Below, piece after piece: positions 12,255 to 19,308 of a DNA stretch of 43,103 nucleotides. The position numbers were made by a program, and so were the translations under genes. The notes beneath the pieces are model-generated. The model was not told where the DNA came from. It worked only from the letters and a program-made list of their open reading frames with translations, and searched no databases. This stretch comes from a virus. Position 1 is the stretch's first letter. Every line of letters begins with the position of its first letter. The stretch is taken from positions 1 through 43,103 of IMG/VR virus record IMGVR_UViG_3300009154_004367. The stretch is one strand, 5' to 3'.

Positions 12255-12368
12255 CCGAGAAGTTAAAACCATTTTTTGTAAAGTAAATTCCTCAAAAATT
12301 TTTCCGAGAAGTTAAAACCATTTTTTGTAAAGTAAATTCCTCAAAAATTTTTCCGAGAAGTTAAAACT
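12255..12368 (+). repeat. 49-bp tandem repeats (two full copies and a partial third)
   Basis: 12255-12303 and 12304-12352 are identical; a third copy starts at 12353 and breaks off after about 15 bp. The unit begins CCGAGAAGTTAAAACCA and ends CCTCAAAAATTTTT. Very AT-rich; a possible DNA-unwinding element. Confidence 0.88.
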
Positions 12369-12410
12369 GTTTTTCTCTATATAATTCTTGGTAAGACTAA
12401 TTAAAAGAAA

Positions 12411-12548
12411 ATGAATTTAGAAGAATACGAAAAGGATCTCTTAATTGAGACAATAGGACACCGTTTAGAGAATGATGAGTCTCTTTTATATCGCACAAGT
12501 CTAAAAGAGAACTTAGAAGATTTATTGAGTAAGCTAGAAGATGAATAG
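12411..12548 (+). CDS. Hypothetical acidic miniprotein, 45 aa
   Basis: Reads MNLEEYEKDLLIETIGHRLE and onward, ending LLSKLEDE; all helical, strongly acidic. It has a TATAAT at 12380-12385, 25 bp upstream, the same spacing as other genes of the left arm. First gene after the repeat region. Function unknown. Confidence 0.65.
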   Translation: MNLEEYEKDLLIETIGHRLENDESLLYRTSLKENLEDLLSKLEDE

Positions 12549-12564
12549 ATAATATTGACGAGTA

Positions 12565-12573
12565 TGCTATAAT
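12565..12573 (+). promoter_or_regulatory. Consensus extended -10 promoter
   Basis: TGCTATAAT with a perfect TATAAT at 12568-12573, 34 bp before the glycosyltransferase ATG. TTGACG at 12555-12560 is too close to serve as -35. Confidence 0.6.
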
Positions 12574-12607
12574 ATACTTGTAAACTTAATTACACACTAT
12601 AAACGAT

Positions 12608-13366
12608 ATGACGAAGGGATTTACTGTAAAGGCAAAACTTCCAGAGAAGGGGCCAAATGAAAATGAATTTGATCTTCAAGCTGCTAAAGATATGGTGCGG
12701 GGTAAGACAGTAGTGTTCTGTCTACCTGGCCGAGGAGTATCTTATACTTACTTGAAGAATTTCGTTCAGTTATGTTTTGATTTAGTTTCCAATGGAGTAG
12801 GAATTGCGATTCAACAAGATTACTCTTCAATGGTAAACTTTGCTCGTTGTAAGTGTCTTGGAGCAAATGTATTGAGAGGGCCAGATCAATTACCTTGGAA
12901 CGGTCAGCTTGAGTATGATTATCAACTTTGGATTGACTCTGATATTGTTTTTAATACTGAAGTGTTCTATCGTTTGGTTGCGATGGATAAGGATATTGCT
13001 TCTGGATGGTATCTTACAGAAGACCGTAAGACTGCTTCGTGTGCTCACTGGTTGGAAGAAGATGACTTTAAGAACAATGGGGGCGTAATGAATCACGAAA
13101 CGATTGAGACCCTTCCTAAGCGTCGTAAACCGTTCACAGTAGATTACATTGGATTTGGTTGGACGTTGATTAAAAAAGGAGTCTTTGAGAATCCAAAGAT
13201 GACCTATCCTTGGTTCGCACCTAAACTTCAAGTTTTTGGAAATGGTGAAGTTCAGGATATGTGTGGAGAAGATGTGTCGTTCTGTTTAGACGCAATCGCA
13301 GCAGGTTATGAGATTTGGGTGGACCCTCTTAGTAGAGTAGGTCACGAAAAAATGGGAGTTATTTGA
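12608..13366 (+). CDS. GT-A-type glycosyltransferase, 252 aa
   Basis: Residues 33-75 form the first nucleotide-binding strand and helix (KTVVFCLPGRGVSYTYLKNF). DYQLWIDSDIVF carries the DxD motif (Asp110, Asp112) that binds metal and nucleotide sugar. Near the C-terminus GEDVSFCLDAIAAGYEIWVD matches the catalytic acidic E-D motif of GT2-like enzymes, followed by a His (RVGHEKMG) suited to metal binding. Sugar and acceptor cannot be told; phage enzymes of this kind may modify DNA, virion proteins or host glycans. It has its own extended -10 promoter at 12565. Confidence 0.82.
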   Translation: MTKGFTVKAKLPEKGPNENEFDLQAAKDMVRGKTVVFCLPGRGVSYTYLKNFVQLCFDLVSNGVGIAIQQDYSSMVNFARCKCLGANVLRGPDQLPWNGQLEYDYQLWIDSDIVFNTEVFYRLVAMDKDIASGWYLTEDRKTASCAHWLEEDDFKNNGGVMNHETIETLPKRRKPFTVDYIGFGWTLIKKGVFENPKMTYPWFAPKLQVFGNGEVQDMCGEDVSFCLDAIAAGYEIWVDPLSRVGHEKMGVI

Positions 13367-13385
13367 GATACTCTCATCTAGGCAC

Positions 13386-13422
13386 TTGACTCACTCTCTC
13401 AACCTTGATAGACTAAGAGAGT
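13386..13422 (+). promoter_or_regulatory. Sigma-70-type promoter overlapped by an inverted repeat
   Basis: TTGACT (13386-13391), 17-bp spacer, TAGACT (13409-13414). ACTCTCT (13393-13399) in the spacer and AGAGAGT (13416-13422) just past the -10 form a perfect inverted repeat flanking the -10. It could be an operator or a hairpin in transcripts from the gene upstream. Confidence 0.6.
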
Positions 13423-13459
13423 TCTAAACAACATACTAAGAGGGAGGTACTTCTCACTT

Positions 13460-13594
13460 ATGGCGCTAAATCGTAAAGATATGCAAATTAAGAGTAATTC
13501 AAAAAATACTCGTCAAGGGCAAGGCAAAAATACTAAGTATGCTGCAACAAGTTCTAATAAAGCTCGTAAAAAAACGAGAGGTCAGGGTAAATAA
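13460..13594 (+). CDS. Small, highly basic protein, 44 aa
   Basis: Reads MALNRKDMQIKSNSKNTRQG, then QGKNTKYAATSSNKARKKTR, ending GQGK. Lys/Arg/Gln/Asn-rich, without hydrophobic core, so probably disordered and nucleic-acid-binding. AGGGAGG (13441-13447) upstream is a strong Shine-Dalgarno, though 12 nt from the ATG. It follows the promoter at 13386-13414 directly. Family not recognised. Confidence 0.75.
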   Translation: MALNRKDMQIKSNSKNTRQGQGKNTKYAATSSNKARKKTRGQGK

Positions 13595-13600
13595 TCTAAA

Positions 13601-14191
13601 ATGGAAATTGAAGAGGAATTTAATTCAATAAATTCAAAAGATCTTTGGGTCTATAACAAACTTCAACTTTCCAAACTTCTTAATTATAATTGTGGTCCCG
13701 CAGGAATGAAAGTTCATTCTTCGGGACTTTATATTGTGCGACCTTCTGTGAATTTTATGGGAATGGGGAAAAAATCTCGTATAGTTTTTTTGGAATCCTC
13801 TACGGAACATCTACATCCTGGTGAATTTTGGTGTGAAATCTTTAAAGGAGAGCATCTAAGTGTTGATTTTATGAATGAGAAGTCTATTTTAGTAGTTAAA
13901 GGTCATCGGAACGTAAAAAACTCGCTTTCTAGGTGGAATTGTTGGAGTAAAGTGAACCGCTCTATTGAATTTCCGGCAATTTTGGAGAATCTAGTAGGAG
14001 GTTATAAGGTTATCAACTGTGAATTCATTGGAAATAAGCTCATTGAGGTGCATTTTCGTCCAAATCCTGATTTTAGATATGGAAATTCAATTGCAATGCC
14101 CGTATGGAGAAATGAAACTTCCCGTTCTTATAAGAATTTTAAGTATATTGAAGACTCCGATGCAGATAGATTGGGATTTTGGATAAAATAA
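13601..14191 (+). CDS. Hypothetical protein, 196 aa
   Basis: Begins MEIEEEFNSINSKDLWVYNK. Includes NCGPAGMKVHSSGLYIVRPS and NFMGMGKKSRIVFLE, then a beta-rich middle and FRPNPDFRYGNSIAMPVW near the end. The VYNK..LS......GPAG....S..YIVRPSVN.MGMG arrangement is reminiscent of an ATP-grasp-like enzyme, but the catalytic set cannot be confirmed. It lies 6 bp after the small basic gene. Confidence 0.75.
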   Translation: MEIEEEFNSINSKDLWVYNKLQLSKLLNYNCGPAGMKVHSSGLYIVRPSVNFMGMGKKSRIVFLESSTEHLHPGEFWCEIFKGEHLSVDFMNEKSILVVKGHRNVKNSLSRWNCWSKVNRSIEFPAILENLVGGYKVINCEFIGNKLIEVHFRPNPDFRYGNSIAMPVWRNETSRSYKNFKYIEDSDADRLGFWIK

Positions 14192-14195
14192 ATAA
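14188..14195 (+). promoter_or_regulatory. T4-late-promoter-like box ATAAATAA upstream of speD
   Basis: ATAAATAA overlaps the stop codon of the preceding gene and lies 21-28 bp before the candidate speD starts. It matches the T4 late core TATAAATA in all but its first base, and recurs at the same distance before other genes here. Confidence 0.45.
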
Positions 14196-14216
14196 TCTTT
14201 TTGGAGTTTTATGTAA

Positions 14217-14558
14217 TTGGAACAGTTTTCAATGGGAAATCATCTCCTTTTAGAGGTGTATGATGTAGAATTTGAGCTTTTGAACACACTTGAACCCTTA
14301 TTAGATGTAATAAGGAAAGGAATTAATCGCGCAAATATGACGATTTTAACCTATTATGGTTATAAGTTCACTCCACAAGGACTTACTATATTTTTTGCTC
14401 TTGCAGAAAGTCACGTTTCGTTACATTCTTTCCCTGAAGAAGGTTGTTTGAGCTTTGATGCTTATACTTGTGGTCCAGCTAATCCTAAAATCATTGTAAT
14501 TGAACTACTTAAATATCTAAATTCGGATAATTATAAATTAAGACAATTGTATAGATAG
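14217..14558 (+). CDS. speD: S-adenosylmethionine decarboxylase proenzyme
   Basis: ALAESHVSLHSFPEEGCLSF then DAYTCG is the SpeD signature. With the start at 14217, cleavage between Glu64 and Ser65 would turn Ser65 into the pyruvoyl cofactor; His70 and Cys85 correspond to the processing His and catalytic Cys of the bacterial enzyme (Ser63, His68, Cys83 in Thermotoga). The enzyme makes decarboxylated AdoMet, the aminopropyl donor for spermidine. speD is a known cyanophage auxiliary gene. Start: TTG at 14217, 10 nt after GGAG (14203-14206); the next in-frame ATG is 14232 (MGNHLLLEVYD), too far from that site. An ATG-TAA start-stop pair (14211-14216) lies in frame directly before the TTG. Confidence 0.92.
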   Translation: MEQFSMGNHLLLEVYDVEFELLNTLEPLLDVIRKGINRANMTILTYYGYKFTPQGLTIFFALAESHVSLHSFPEEGCLSFDAYTCGPANPKIIVIELLKYLNSDNYKLRQLYR

Positions 14559-14620
14559 TTTTAGAGATTTAGAAACCTCTTTAAAAGTTTCTCCTGTAAC
14601 TTAAATAGGAGACAAAACAA

Positions 14621-14860
14621 ATGGGCCTCTCGCCAGTAGATAGAAACACCGAATATATGAAGGATACTTGGGGTACAACCCGATTAGTCACTGATTATGT
14701 CGCAGAACCAAAGAAAATTCTTCAAGAAATTATGTATGATCCAGCTCTCACCAATAAAAATGCAAAGCAGGAGCTGTTTGAAACCTCTGATGATGAGTTT
14801 TCTTATGGAATTGAGCCAACTTATAATATTGGAAAAGATCAAAAGCTCATTTGTGACTGA
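14621..14860 (+). CDS. Conserved-looking hypothetical protein, 79 aa
   Basis: MGLSPVDRNTEYMKDTWGTT and onward, with a good Shine-Dalgarno (AGGAG at 14607-14611). Acidic, without a clear domain. Its place immediately before gp25, and a start unlike the small genes of the left arm, suggest a structural or assembly-linked small protein. Function unknown. Confidence 0.78.
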   Translation: MGLSPVDRNTEYMKDTWGTTRLVTDYVAEPKKILQEIMYDPALTNKNAKQELFETSDDEFSYGIEPTYNIGKDQKLICD

Positions 14861-14868
14861 ATAAATAA
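14861..14868 (+). promoter_or_regulatory. T4-late-promoter-like box ATAAATAA upstream of gp25
   Basis: ATAAATAA begins directly after the TGA of the preceding gene, 21 bp before the ATG at 14890. Confidence 0.55.
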
Positions 14869-14889
14869 CTTTGGTATTATAGTTTTTTA

Positions 14890-15291
14890 ATGGCGATCAC
14901 AATATCAAGAGGATTTAAGGATATTAGCTTCTCCTTTTCAAAAAATCCAATCACAAATGATATTTTAGTTCTTCAAAATGAAGATGCGATTAAAAAATCT
15001 GTAATAAATTTAGTTCGTACTCAAATTGGGGAGAGGTTCTTCAATAGTTTAATTGGGTCCTCTCTTGAAAAATCACTATTTGAATTAAATACTGAAGAAA
15101 TAGCATCATATATTGATGAAGAAATCACCAACTTATTAAATAACTTTGAGCCAAGAATTAGAGTAAGAGAAGTGATGGCTGAGCCAGAGTATGATACAAA
15201 TGATTTAAATGTGAAAATACAATATGATATTGTTGGCCTTCCTGTTCCGACACAAAATATAGAATTTTTACTTCAACCCACTAGGCTATAA
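14890..15291 (+). CDS. 25: Baseplate wedge subunit gp25
   Basis: 133 aa, the same size as T4 gp25 (132 aa). Typical gp25/GPW features: an N-terminal strand pair (ISRGFKDISFSFSKNPITND), then DAIKKSVINLVRTQIGERFF and the turn FFNSLIGSSLEKSLFEL, and a C-terminal beta sheet. gp25 is the lysozyme-like wedge component that contacts the sheath initiator side of the baseplate. Its stop shares one base with the gp6 start. Confidence 0.93.
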   Translation: MAITISRGFKDISFSFSKNPITNDILVLQNEDAIKKSVINLVRTQIGERFFNSLIGSSLEKSLFELNTEEIASYIDEEITNLLNNFEPRIRVREVMAEPEYDTNDLNVKIQYDIVGLPVPTQNIEFLLQPTRL

Positions 15292-17183
15292 TGTCATTCA
15301 ATCAGTTTACGAATTTAGACTTTAATAGTTTAAGAACCCAAATTAAAGACTACTTGAGAGCAAACAGTAATTTTACTGATTTTGACTTTGAAGGGTCTAA
15401 TTTTTCAGTATTGATTGATACTCTAGCCTATAATACTTACATTACCTCCTTTAACACCAATATGGCTGTTAATGAGAGCTTTATTGATAGTGCTACATTA
15501 AGAGAGAATGTAGTATCATTAGCAAGAAATATTGGTTATGTACCTCGTTCAAAAAGATCAGCTCGTGCGATTATAAGTTTTTCAGTTAATACTTCAGCAT
15601 TTGATACAAATAAAAATATTAGAAATATTACATTAAAATCAGGAGTTGTTGCTCTTGGTTTAGTTCAAGGTGGAAGTTTTATATTTTCAATTCCAGATGA
15701 TATTACAGTTACAGTAGATGAAAATCAAAATGCATACTTTAATAATATTGAAATTTATGAAGGATCATATTTAACCAAGAATTTTAATGTGAATAGTGGA
15801 ACTCCAAATCAAAAATTTGTAATTCCAAATCCCAATGTTGATAGTACAACAGTAAGAGTGCGAGTAATCACTAACGTAACAGAAGAATATCAACAGTTTG
15901 CAAATATATTTAAGGTTGATAGTAATACAAGAATGTATTTACTTCAGGAAGTATTAGATGAAAAGTATCAAATTGTTTTTGGAGATGATATTCTAGGTAA
16001 AAAACCTGAAAATGGAGCAGCAATATTTGTAAGTTATATTGTTACCAATGGAACTTCAGGTAATGGTGCAAGAAATTTTAGTTTCTCTGGAATTCTTAAG
16101 GATAATAATGATAATGTAATTACAACAGGTATCTCTCTTGTAACCGCCATACAGGCGTCTGAAAATGGTGATGATATAGAACCATTAGATAATGTAAAAT
16201 ACCTCGCTCCAAGGGTGTATGCATCACAATACAGAGCGGTTTCATCTAATGATTATAAGAGTTTAATTCCATTCCTATTTTCAAATGTAGAATCTGTAAG
16301 TGCATATGGAGGAGAAGAGTTACCGACTCCAGAATATGGAAAAGTTTTTATATCAGTGAAGCCAAAGAATGGAACTTTTATTTCAAATGCAACTAAAGAT
16401 AGAATTTTAAAACAACTCAAGACATATTCAATTGCTGGAATTAAACCTCAACTAGTAGATTTAAAATACCTTTATGTAGAATTAAGTTCATCGGTATACT
16501 ACAATAAGAGTAAAGTAAATAATTTAGACAGTTTAAGATCAAGTGTAATTAATACAATTACACAATATGCAAAATCTTCTGATTTGAATGTGTTTGGAGG
16601 AAGATTTAAGTATAGTAAAATGACTTCATTAATTGATAATACTAGCAATGGTATTACATCAAATATTACTACAGTTAAAATTAGAAGAAATCTATTTCCA
16701 GTAGTGAATAAAAATGCAACTTATGAAATCTGTTTTGGAAATCGTTTTCATATTAAAAAGTCAAACTCAACTGATGGTGGAGGATATAATATAAAATCTA
16801 CAGGATTTAAAATTAAAGATAATTCAAATACATTATATCTTGGAGATACTCCAACTTCAGATAAAGAAGGAGTGCTATTCTTCTTTAAAATTGTAGATCA
16901 AACTCCAGTTAATGTGGTCGCAAATGTAGGAAAAATTAATTATCTAAAGGGTGAGATTATATTAAATTCTGTTGTATTCACTTCATTTGATGGAGCTGAA
17001 ATACAAATTGAAGCAGTTCCAGAATCAAATGACGTTATTGGGTTGAGAGAGTTATATCTTCAACTAAATACGACTAATCTAAACGTTCAAATGGTAGAAG
17101 ATACTCTTGCATCAGGCTATGACCTATCAGGCAAAAGTTATACAGTATCTTCCAGTTATACTAACGGTTCTTTCATAAGATAA
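15291..17183 (+). CDS. 6: Baseplate wedge subunit gp6
   Basis: 630 aa against 660 in T4. The N-terminus (NFTDFDFEGSNFSVLIDTLA then YNTYITSFNTNMAVNESFID, ATLRENVVSLARNIGYVPRS) is the conserved gp6/J-like baseplate signature. gp6 forms the inner ring of the baseplate that holds wedges together. Downstream residues (QLVDLKYLYVELSSSVYYNK) match the conserved second half. Order gp25-gp6 is as expected for cyanomyoviruses. Confidence 0.93.
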   Translation: MSFNQFTNLDFNSLRTQIKDYLRANSNFTDFDFEGSNFSVLIDTLAYNTYITSFNTNMAVNESFIDSATLRENVVSLARNIGYVPRSKRSARAIISFSVNTSAFDTNKNIRNITLKSGVVALGLVQGGSFIFSIPDDITVTVDENQNAYFNNIEIYEGSYLTKNFNVNSGTPNQKFVIPNPNVDSTTVRVRVITNVTEEYQQFANIFKVDSNTRMYLLQEVLDEKYQIVFGDDILGKKPENGAAIFVSYIVTNGTSGNGARNFSFSGILKDNNDNVITTGISLVTAIQASENGDDIEPLDNVKYLAPRVYASQYRAVSSNDYKSLIPFLFSNVESVSAYGGEELPTPEYGKVFISVKPKNGTFISNATKDRILKQLKTYSIAGIKPQLVDLKYLYVELSSSVYYNKSKVNNLDSLRSSVINTITQYAKSSDLNVFGGRFKYSKMTSLIDNTSNGITSNITTVKIRRNLFPVVNKNATYEICFGNRFHIKKSNSTDGGGYNIKSTGFKIKDNSNTLYLGDTPTSDKEGVLFFFKIVDQTPVNVVANVGKINYLKGEIILNSVVFTSFDGAEIQIEAVPESNDVIGLRELYLQLNTTNLNVQMVEDTLASGYDLSGKSYTVSSSYTNGSFIR

Positions 17184-17184
17184 A

Positions 17185-19293
17185 ATGACTGATATTAGAA
17201 AAGTAAAAATAGAAAGTATTTTAGAATCCCAAATTCCTGGATTTTTATCATCAGATTCACCACTATTTAAAGAATTTTTAACTCAATATTATATTTCACA
17301 GACTCATTCAACTGGGACGTTAGATTTTGCAAATAATTTAACTGATTATAAAAATATATCAACATATGCATCTGAAAAATTATATACATCTACGCATACT
17401 TGCAGTTTAACCCAAGAGGTTCTTTCATTTGATGATGAGATTCAGGTTAATTCAACTATAGGATTTCCTGATAAGTACGGACTTATTCAAATTGATGAAG
17501 AAATTATTACGTATACTGGAATTACAACAAATTCTTTCACTGGATGTGTTCGTGGATTTAGTGGAGTATCTGAAATCAATGATACTCAAGATGTTACTGG
17601 ATTAGTTTTTTCAGTCACAACTGCAGAAGAGCATACAACATCATCAACTGTTAAGAATTTAAATCTTGTTTTTTATCAAAAATTATTTGAAAAGTTTAAA
17701 GCTCATTATTTACCTGATTTTGAAGATAGAGAATTTAGTTCCAAAATTGACTTAGAGTTAATTTTAAGTCGTGCTAGAGATTTCTATCTTACAAAGGGTA
17801 CTGATACTTCATTTAAAATTTTATTTGAAATTTTATATGATGATGCAGTTACAATAATTAAACCTCAAGAATATATAATTCGTTCATCTGATAATCAAGA
17901 ATTAGTTACAAAAAATATACTAGTAGAACCTTTAAGTGGAAAGTTTATTCCATCAGAAGTTATTGGATATACCATAACTCAAGATTTACCAAGTGAAGTA
18001 ACTGCAAGTGCTGCAATTTATAATGTAGAATTTAGACCTACTGATGAGGTCACTTTATATGAAATCTCATTAGATTCAGAATCATTTATCTATAATTTCA
18101 ATTCAACCAAAAAAACTATCATTATAGAAAGACTATCAGATAGTCTTATTGTAGACTCAACTGTAGGTTTCCCTGATTCTGGAACATTATATGTAAAAGT
18201 AAAGAATTTTGATGGAACTTATACAGTTAATACTCTACAGTATTCAGGTAAAACTATTAATCAATTTTTAAATATAACAAATATTTCTCAATTAATATAT
18301 GATACTATTAAATCTGGAGATGAAATTATAGAAGATAATTTACTCCAAATTATACTTGATGATGCATCTACAGTTAAATTTAGACTTGTTAATGTACTTG
18401 GTAGTTTTGATTATTCAAATACCAATACAATTGAAGTTAATGATATGATATTTCTCTCTTCATTTGGTGAGAATTTTGTAGACAATCCAGGATATTCAAG
18501 TTGGATTTATAATTATCCCACATATCACGAAATTGAACCTACTACTTCTGGTTTTATTACATTTAAAGATTCTGTTAGATTTGTAATTGGAGAAATAGTT
18601 GAATTATTGGATAGTAATAATAATTCAATCAAAACAGAAGTTATAAGTATAATATCTAAAAATCAAATAGAAGTTGCAAATAATTCAGGACAGGATAAAG
18701 TTAAATTAAAAAAAACTATAATGAAAAATGATGCAGACTCATCAATTTGTGTAAATATTGAAAATGTATATTCAAATGAATCTAAAAAAAGTATAATTGT
18801 AACATCTTCTGGACTGCCTGTTATTTCCGATAAAAATAGATTAAATCCATTTACATATAATATTATTGGGATTGGTTATACCTTCACTACAACAAGAATA
18901 GATGAACCTACTATTAGTATTCCACATAATTTATTAAGTGGTAATAAAATTTATATCACTTCTAATAATGTAGGTTTATCTACAGGGCAATATTATGTAA
19001 AGAAGGTAAACAATAATCAAATATCTCTATACCAAAGCACTAGCGATTTATATTTAAGTTTTGCTAATAATTCAAATTTATCATCACATTCTAATTCAAT
19101 TAATATTATTGAACCTTCAGTTAATAATATCATTGGAGTAGCTACTGCTATAGGATATGAAGAATCAAATAATAAATTTGCAAATCAATTATTACTTAAG
19201 GAGTTTAATGTAGAGGATTCTTTCTACAGAAATAAAATCACTTCCAGTAGTCAAATATATACTATTGAGGATGCCTATAATGCATTTAGTTAG
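17185..19293 (+). CDS. Baseplate wedge-region structural protein at the gp7 position, 702 aa
   Basis: Starts 1 bp after gp6. The N-terminus PGFLSSDSPLFKEFLTQYYI and the segment ARDFYLTKGTDTSFKILFEI then LYDDAVTIIKP are typical of myoviral wedge proteins that follow gp6. T4 gp7 is 1032 aa and no direct similarity is evident, so the gp7 name is positional only. Residues about 85-135 contain a beta module (LIQIDEEIITYTGI ... GCVRGFSGVSE) that recurs in other structural proteins here. Its stop lies within the ribosome-binding site of the next gene. Confidence 0.8.
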   Translation: MTDIRKVKIESILESQIPGFLSSDSPLFKEFLTQYYISQTHSTGTLDFANNLTDYKNISTYASEKLYTSTHTCSLTQEVLSFDDEIQVNSTIGFPDKYGLIQIDEEIITYTGITTNSFTGCVRGFSGVSEINDTQDVTGLVFSVTTAEEHTTSSTVKNLNLVFYQKLFEKFKAHYLPDFEDREFSSKIDLELILSRARDFYLTKGTDTSFKILFEILYDDAVTIIKPQEYIIRSSDNQELVTKNILVEPLSGKFIPSEVIGYTITQDLPSEVTASAAIYNVEFRPTDEVTLYEISLDSESFIYNFNSTKKTIIIERLSDSLIVDSTVGFPDSGTLYVKVKNFDGTYTVNTLQYSGKTINQFLNITNISQLIYDTIKSGDEIIEDNLLQIILDDASTVKFRLVNVLGSFDYSNTNTIEVNDMIFLSSFGENFVDNPGYSSWIYNYPTYHEIEPTTSGFITFKDSVRFVIGEIVELLDSNNNSIKTEVISIISKNQIEVANNSGQDKVKLKKTIMKNDADSSICVNIENVYSNESKKSIIVTSSGLPVISDKNRLNPFTYNIIGIGYTFTTTRIDEPTISIPHNLLSGNKIYITSNNVGLSTGQYYVKKVNNNQISLYQSTSDLYLSFANNSNLSSHSNSINIIEPSVNNIIGVATAIGYEESNNKFANQLLLKEFNVEDSFYRNKITSSSQIYTIEDAYNAFS

Positions 19294-19308
19294 GAGGATA
19301 GCCAATTA

